DNA of 64,000 nt from Siphonodentalium dalli. Taxonomy: Eukaryota; Mollusca; Scaphopoda; Gadilida; Siphonodentaliidae. The notes below the pieces were generated by a model, which was not told the origin of the DNA, did not search any database, and saw only the letters and a program-made list of their open reading frames with translations. The stretch is from positions 170,122,394 through 170,186,393 of the forward strand of contig CP136069.1 of the NCBI GenBank assembly GCA_032622095.1, given 5' to 3'. How positions within the stretch are numbered: position 1 is the stretch's first letter; each line of letters opens with the position of its first letter. Both the position numbers and the translations under genes were made by a program. This document shows positions 58,027 through 64,000 of this stretch, piece by piece.

Positions 58027-59059
58027 TATAATTATATAGCTTTTTGATGATATATATTCCCAACGCTAAGTGTATTCTTATTTATTTTCACAAAATCTGC
58101 CGAGAATGTGCGACTAACCCACTCAGCACACTAAGTCAGCCAAATATAAGAGATCCAAGCACTTAGCAACGATATCGTGATCGGTATCAGTAACTGCCTT
58201 CATATACAATACGGCTGAATTTTGAAAAGCAAGCCCAATTATTCTGATGACCACTATTAGTGATTTGGTCGGATAAGGTCAACAAATTGTGACGTCATGT
58301 TCGTGTTATGTCTGTTTGTCATAACATTGGTGGGTGTGTAATCCTGTCTGTAATACAGCACGGATTTAGCCTGCACATGGAGCTAGTGTCTTGGCTCTTC
58401 GGAATGATAATTGCATTTCGTCGGTGGGATTCAAACATGTCGTATACAAAATTCCCGCACTTTTTAGTCATTTTACAGGAGAGACAAAAAACTGATTATA
58501 TTTTGATATGTTATATTCAGAAGAACAACAGTGCAGCAAATCCATCGATACACATCCCGGGCATCGAATTATTGTGAAACTGACGATTTTACACCAGTCT
58601 ATAAAGAGAAAACTGTGAAATGAGCTTATACGACTTTTTTTAAATATTTTTTTTTTCGCGGCAAAATTTTACGACGTTTTGAAATTTATACGACAAATTT
58701 GAAACAACTTTATGCCTCGACATCACATAATTTCAATTTATACGACCTTTTTTTTCTGCCGAGAAAACAGTTAGCTTGGTTCCATTTCCATTATACTAAT
58801 TACATTTCCGATAATGAACGGTTATATGGGATCACTCAGTTAGCCAAGTATGTCGGAATTCGATAATTAAACTAGATAGCTGAAACGACACAGTGGCAAC
58901 AAACCCTAGTAACTTGTGAGGCTTCCGAAACGGATGCCGCTATAATACCAAGTTTCTTGCCAATCCCATATCATTATATAATATCATGCTATATAGTATT
59001 AGTCCGGGAGCTAATAGGGGTACCCTTGCACCCCCTGGGACTTAACTTCACCCCAATCA
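58027..59059. other. No recognised gene
   Basis: Short repeated ACGACTTTTTTT/ACGACAAATTT words near 58630-58760. Nothing else supported. Confidence 0.5.
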
Positions 59060-59066
59060 TTTTGTT

Positions 59067-59645
59067 TTGAAAAGCTGTGCCTCCTCGCTCTGTGAACCTC
59101 TTGAATTCTATTTTAGAACATTTACCGAAAACAATTACTACCCACACCAGTGGAAGCGTTCACATGTTACACCTATATTTAAGAGTGGTGATCCCGGTCT
59201 TATATCAAATTACCGACCAATTTCTCTACTAAGCTGCGTCTCAAAGGTCTATGAAAAATGTATTTATAAATATCTATGGGAATTTCTTGATGAAAACAAA
59301 CTCCTATCATTTTATCAAGCTGGTTTCATGCGCAACGATTCAACAGTTTTTCAACTTACCGAAATATATGACAATATATGTCGATCATTAGACGACGGAA
59401 AAGAGGTCCGGTGTATATTCTGTGACATAAGTAAAGTATTCGATAAAGTCTGGCACCGTGGCCTCTTGAACAAACTGACAAAAATTGGTATAAGAGGAAA
59501 CTTGTATAACTTGATGAAATCGTATCTAGAATGTAGACAACAACAGGTTGTCATAGACGGCACACGTTCGGAACTACAAGATGTAACAGCAGGTGTGCCG
59601 CAAGGCTCAGTATTAGGCCCACTTCTGTTTTTTAATTTATATTAA
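59067..59645 (+). pseudogene. LINE RT part 1
   Basis: 192 codons in frame 3. Motifs in order: HQWKRSHVTPIFKSGDP, SNYRPISLLSCVSKVYEK, YQAGFMRNDST, CDISKVFDKVWHRGL (first catalytic Asp; Ala is usual where Val stands) and TAGVPQGSVLGPLLF. The frame breaks in a run of seven T at about 59628-59634, where one extra base moves the expected LIYINDI into frame 1. Start is the first Met after truncation. Confidence 0.85.
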
Positions 59646-59727
59646 TGATATAACCGAAAATATACGGTGCAACATTCGTCTATTTGCTGATGACACTTCT
59701 CTATTTCTTACTATCGAAGACCCCACC

Positions 59728-60570
59728 ATGGCCGCAAAACTAATCAACGATGACCTCGAAACTCTCATGTGTTGGGCATCAGAATGGGTTGTAAAATTCA
59801 ATCCCCTGAAAACGGAATCTCTCTTAATCTCCAGGAAAGAAACACCAGTATATCATCCACATTTGACCATGGGAACCGCGACAATTGTTGAGGTTGACAG
59901 CCATAAACATCTGGGACTTACTTTCGACAACATGGGCTCTTGGGGTATCCACATCAGATCTATGCTTGACAAAGCATGGAGTCGAGTAAATCTAGTACGT
60001 AAACACAGATACAAGCTAAGCAGAGTAACGCTTGAAAAAATACATTATACATTTATCCGACCAATACTGGAATATGCCTCCCCTGTTTGGGATAACTGCC
60101 CTGATTATCTTAGTGATGACATTGAAAAGGTTCAGTATGAAATGGCCCGAATAGTAACAGGTGCAACCATCAGTACGAGTAACGCGTGCCTTTTGTCAGA
60201 GACTGGCTGGGAACTCCTCTCTTCACGCCGTAGAAAACACAAGCTATGCCAATTTTTTAAAATGATACGAGGAACTGCTCCATCAATTTTAAGAAATTAT
60301 GTACGACCAATTCAGGCAAATAATTCCAGATATAACTTAAGATTTGAACATATAAGACTACCCTCGAATATTAATTATGACTATTATATGGATTCTTTCT
60401 TACCATCTGCAATTACCGAATGGAACAAACTGTCAGAAACTACAAAGAGCAGCAGTACAATCGAAGACTTCAAAAAGGAACTGAACAGTGACAATATATA
60501 TATATACGTCCACCTGCCTATTTTTATCATAGTAAATGTCGTAAATCTCATATCCTCCATACCCGGTTAA
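59728..60570 (+). pseudogene. LINE RT part 2
   Basis: Open in frame 1 from the break near 59634. The catalytic LFADDTSLF lies at about 59680-59705, upstream of the Met given here. Then FNPLKTESLLIS, HKHLGLTFD, IRPILEYASPVWDNC and further thumb/connection sequence follow. The frame is lost in an AT repeat at about 60493-60505; the stop at 60568-60570 is out of register with the family. Confidence 0.82.
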
Positions 60571-60572
60571 GA

Positions 60573-60845
60573 TTGAACTGCAGCCACCTAAGTGGTGACC
60601 TGACAGATAACCATGTAAAAATTTCCCCCTTCTGTCTATGTGGGGAATTTGAGACAACTTACCACTATCTCTTTGAATGTACATTTTATCAAGAGCCCAG
60701 AAGAGAACTATATGACTCCCTACCAAATGTTGCCTTATCTGAGAATACACTAATACGGGGGTCAAGAGAGCTTAGTCTTCGCGAAAACAAACAAATATTT
60801 AATGCAGTACAGACAAATATTATGAGAACAAAAAGATTTCCATGA
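60573..60845 (+). pseudogene. LINE C-terminal Cys/His region
   Basis: 90 codons in frame 3. FCLCGEFETTYHYLFEC is the C-terminal C-x-C, H, C motif of Jockey/CR1-type elements, and the end RTKRFP matches the usual short basic terminus. The matching N-terminal part (about 60510-60572) is open in the same frame, so the Met is internal. Confidence 0.82.
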
Positions 60846-61157
60846 TATGTATGGGTAACAAATTGCTTTGGATTCCGGCCGCGTTATGCGGCAGCACGAT
60901 GTTCTCCATTATATATGTAGTACTAAATGTCTTCCGATAACGATTATTTTGTAAGTTACTTTACTTGTCACTATCCTGTATATACGTGAAATGATTCTAC
61001 GTGAAGAATGCAGCGATATTCACAGTAAACCCCATTGAAATAGGAATTGGCCATTGCGATTGACCCCCTCCCATGGAGCCTGACGCATGCATATTACTAC
61101 GAGCATAATTTTCATCACGCAGCAACTAAATTATTGAAAACTCTGTCCCCTCTACTT

Positions 61158-61184
61158 TCTCACTCTCCCTCTCATTCTCTCTCT

Positions 61185-61217
<33 letters not shown>
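61158..61217. repeat. CT microsatellite
   Basis: (CT)n with few interruptions inside the LINE 3' UTR. Confidence 0.95.
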
Positions 61218-61221
<4 letters not shown>

Positions 61222-61500
61222 CCTGCTATCCCTAACACTATCTTCCCGCTGTGTCCATCCCAACTTAAACTTAGTTACTTCTCCTTTAAAAAATATTATT
61301 TCTATTATTTCCCGTCTGATCGATACCCCTCCCTCACTTATTGGGGAAGGGGCATGTCGCCAAAGAGGAGAAGACTTCATATAAGCCCTCGGGCTTGTTG
61401 TCTGATCCTCATTTCCATACATTATCTCTTATATGTTGTATATTTATGTCATTTGTGTATTATGTGTATTATGTTTGGATTTGGAAATAAAAATATGTTT

Positions 61501-62739
61501 ACACTAATCATTTTGTTCCGTATTATGTCCTTCAACTTCTAAGCAATGTTAGCAAGAAAACAAAAGTGGCCGTGTAGACTACAGGCAAGATGGCGTCCAT
61601 CATGGCCGCCATTTTTCAGACCAGACCCTAAGTCAGTGTTATGCAAATTATAGCTGGAAAATCTAGTAAAATGTATACAAATGTATATATTTCCGTGAAG
61701 ATAAGACATAATGACACTTTTCTGGGCCAAAAATTGAAACTCACAATCCAAGATGACCGCCGGAAGTTGAAAATAAGACATTTGTTTCACAAATGTCTTC
61801 TAGATCAATTAATGCTGATTGGAACTGGTATTGTAATATGACTTTATTTTGTATTTTGTATATTAACGGATGATTGGAGCAATTAAATATGGAATTATTG
61901 GGGTCCTAGCCCCTTCCGATCCCTCAAAAATTCGATTTTACAGAATGCGGTATAACATTTCCCAAAAAAAATCACAATTGGGATTCTTGTCATATTTCAA
62001 CAAAAAATGAAAAGAACTTTGTAAAGTAAGTGAGGCATATCATTACCTATGAATATTTAAACTCACTGAAACCAAAATTCTTACCTTGACTCAAAATGGC
62101 CGCCAAAATATATGTAAATGGTAAATATTGCCCCAGTGTGTCTTGCAATCGCTTACAAGTTGTAGTTGATGTATACAATTGGCTATTCTGTATTCTATAC
62201 ATTGAATACTGACATGTCTGATGCACCATGGATCATTTTTACTGTTGTCACGACTGACTGACATCACCAGAAATATTGATTTTTTCACTCACAAACTTGC
62301 CATAAATATCGGCAAAAACTCACTTTTCAGGGTTCGACCATTTTTTCAGGTAAAATGCAACTATCTTTGGTATCAAAGGTATTTATTGTTTTTGTCTATC
62401 TTAAATGTGCCACACTACGGTGTTTATAGACTGAATTGCTCAAGATGGCTTCCAAAATGGCAACCAAAAGGTAGCAAATTGTGACTCACTTGGTTATTAT
62501 ACGTGTTTGTTAATTAACTGACAACTACGTTCTGTTATGTTTGTCTCAGTTCCGTATGGGGCATGACAAATTCATTTTAAAGTTGCAGTATGGAATTTTG
62601 CGGAGAACCTCTTTTGTGATTCTGGTCATATTATTGAAAGGGAATGGGCAGAACTTTGAGACGGAACTGAGATGAACCATGATATGTGGGTATTCTGGTC
62701 CAAAATGACTGTTGGTAACGGGTGGGACGTATATTGATA
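61501..62739. other. Intergenic with scattered AAGATGGC words
   Basis: CAAGATGGCGTCCATCATGG (61588), CCAAGATGACCGCC (61748), CAAAATGGCCGCC (62092), CAAGATGGCTTCCAAAATGG (62440) and CCAAAATGACTG (62700) recur at irregular spacing. No gene recognised. Confidence 0.5.
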
Positions 62740-63210
62740 TATGTCGTGGATGTGTTATCATTGGGGGTGTATAGGGAGTATATGTATGATCATGGATGGC
62801 GTGTATGATTATGGCAAGTATGGAACTGATGGTCGTATGTGCGGGTATTGGTATATCTGGAAGGGCTCACAATTGGTGATGTGTATATGTATACCTAGAT
62901 TGACTCATGGGTATGGTCATGGGTATGTCGAATATGTATACATGTAGTGGTTGTATGGTCCATGTGAGGTAAATATATATGCAATGAGTGACTGTATGAT
63001 CGTGAATGTGGTGAATATGTATACATAGAGTGACTATATGGTAATGTGTCGGTTGTAGGTGTATACCTGGTGTTCAGGCGTGGTATGTAGTGGTATAACC
63101 ACGTACGGCTGTATGCTCAGGTGAACGTGTATAAAGTGGGTGACTATGTTGTCATTTGTGTGGCGTTTATATACAAATGGAGTGACTGATGTAATGGGTG
63201 GGTTGTTCAT
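62740..63210 (-). repeat. 42-bp minisatellite, inverse orientation
   Basis: GAGTGACTGTATGATCGTGA (62984) and GAGTGACTATATGGTAATGT (63026) are 42 bp apart. Similar TGTATACAT, GGTGAATATG and GTGGTTGTATGG blocks repeat degenerately to the left. These are the complements of the forward array at 63340-64000. Confidence 0.75.
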
Positions 63211-63339
63211 GTGTATCTTGGGTGGCTATCGCTTTCCACAATAACTCAAGGATATGCTAGTCAATAGAGAGGTCATGTCATATAGTTCTCCGTCTTGATA
63301 GTGTTTATGTACACGGAGGAAACGTTAAGCGTGGAAAGT

Positions 63340-64000
63340 CACCCATTATCACACAGTCATTCCATATATACATAAACACCATATACATAATATAGTGACC
63401 CATTGTATACATGTACACCTGACCCATGACCACGGATGACCATACAGCCACGGGTCACAATGCAGGCACACCGAGTATACTCCTAAACATGACCCATAAC
63501 CATATAGTCACTCATTGTATACCCATCCATCTCACCATTGACCATAAGGTCATCCCCTGTATACATATTATCCACTCACATGGTCAAATAGACAATCAAC
63601 ACATACACCAACACCACATCAATGACCATAAAGTCACTTCGGGTATACATATGCACCTCCCCAATGGCCATATAGCCACTCGCTTCATACACATACCCTC
63701 ACCCATGCACCTGGTATACTCCTTCACCTGACCTATGGACATATAGTCACCCCGTGTGTACATATTCAAAACATTCATACATGGTAATCGTCAATCCTTG
63801 TATACATATTCACCTCAACATTGACCATGTCACTCCATGTATTCCTATTTGTCACACCATAGCCGAATAGCCGCTCAAGATATACTAATACACCCCAGCC
63901 ATGTCAGTATAGTCACTAGATGTATGCATAAGCACCTCATCCATGGCAATATAGCCACTCGCTATATACACACACCCCTCGCCCATGACAATATAGCAAC
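63340..64000 (+). repeat. 42-bp minisatellite, forward orientation, runs off the window
   Basis: CATATAGTCACTC-type anchors occur at about 63501, 63543, 63585, 63627, 63669, then 63741, 63783, 63825, 63865, 63907, 63948 and 63990, a 42-bp period with one 72-bp step. The unit carries TGTATACATAT, TCACC and CCATGACC. Since 42 is a multiple of three, open frames can cross it without meaning a gene. Confidence 0.9.

Larger units (their letters stand above)
59060..61500 (+). mobile_element. LINE, Jockey/CR1-like, 5'-truncated with 3' UTR
   Basis: The reverse transcriptase is present from before its first motifs to the C-terminus, split by two frameshifts. It is followed by an untranslated tail. 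The tail includes a CT microsatellite (61158-61217), a short palindrome AAGCCCTCGGGCTT (61383) and GGAAATAAAAATATG (61482), a polyadenylation-like end typical of this LINE type. The endonuclease is missing. It resembles the decayed copy at 48028-48990. Confidence 0.88.

Noticed and set aside
63426-63731. 101-codon His-rich open frame with a 14-residue period
   Set aside because: It follows from the 42-bp minisatellite period being a multiple of three; no start context and no other evidence of coding.

Overview
This window looks like a eukaryotic (animal) nuclear genome, most likely a lophotrochozoan and probably a mollusc, perhaps a bivalve. It is AT-rich and gene-poor. It carries several non-LTR retrotransposons, many short non-autonomous DNA elements, satellite and minisatellite arrays, and a tRNA-headed SINE with a CAATCAATCAATCA tail of the kind known from molluscs. 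Nothing prokaryotic, viral or CRISPR-like was seen. The taxonomic call is inference from repeat style; no marker gene is present.

Host genes are few. The one complete gene is a GT10-family alpha-1,3-fucosyltransferase (31278-32417, +), with a type II membrane anchor and all family motifs intact. A second likely host gene is represented by a first coding exon (50042-50314, +): a signal peptide plus a cysteine pattern like a PAN/Apple domain, ending at a splice donor. Its later exons were not found.

Retrotransposons: an almost intact LINE at 24415-27650 (+, two frameshifts, one in a G run); an almost intact LINE at 35338-38355 (-, one in-frame TAG); a decayed RT fragment at 48028-48990 (+); and a Jockey/CR1-like LINE with its 3' UTR at 59060-61500 (+, two frameshifts). 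A SINE at 41884-42132 has a perfect 12-bp target duplication.

Layout. 0.5-1.3 kb: a segment homologous to 30.3-30.8 kb. 1.4 kb: palindromic TA-MITE, with a second copy at 15.3 kb. 3.4-6.85 kb: a 384-bp satellite with a 768-bp higher-order unit. 7.0 kb: a 20-bp palindromic tandem. 8.1-10.2 kb: a MITE followed by a fold-back element whose arms are built of 16-bp words. 10.6 kb: a Mutator-like MITE candidate. 13-20.8 kb: interleaved MITE families, including TTAA-flanked elements nested in others, plus a TAA-flanked Harbinger-like element. 22.6-23.7 kb: a TA-flanked inverted-repeat element. 24-28 kb: LINE and tandem duplication. 30-32.5 kb: fucosyltransferase and its repeated upstream region. 33-35 kb: inverted repeats. 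35-38.4 kb: LINE. 39-48 kb: a perfect hairpin, MITEs, SINE and tandem repeats. 48-56 kb: LINE fragment, PAN exon interrupted by a 1.56-kb insertion, and a Helitron-like element carrying a long degenerate array. 56-58 kb: small tandems. 59-61.5 kb: LINE. 62.7-64 kb: a 42-bp minisatellite present in both orientations.

The most unusual signal is the word AACGCTCTTTA (reverse TAAAGAGCGTT). It recurs in pairs about 36-45 bp apart, inside a TTAA-MITE family and also in unrelated sequence at 28.75, 28.87 and 33.56 kb, with single copies near 55 kb. The other standout is the two-word 16-bp tandem in the fold-back element. Most short open reading frames are chance frames in repeats and are left out.
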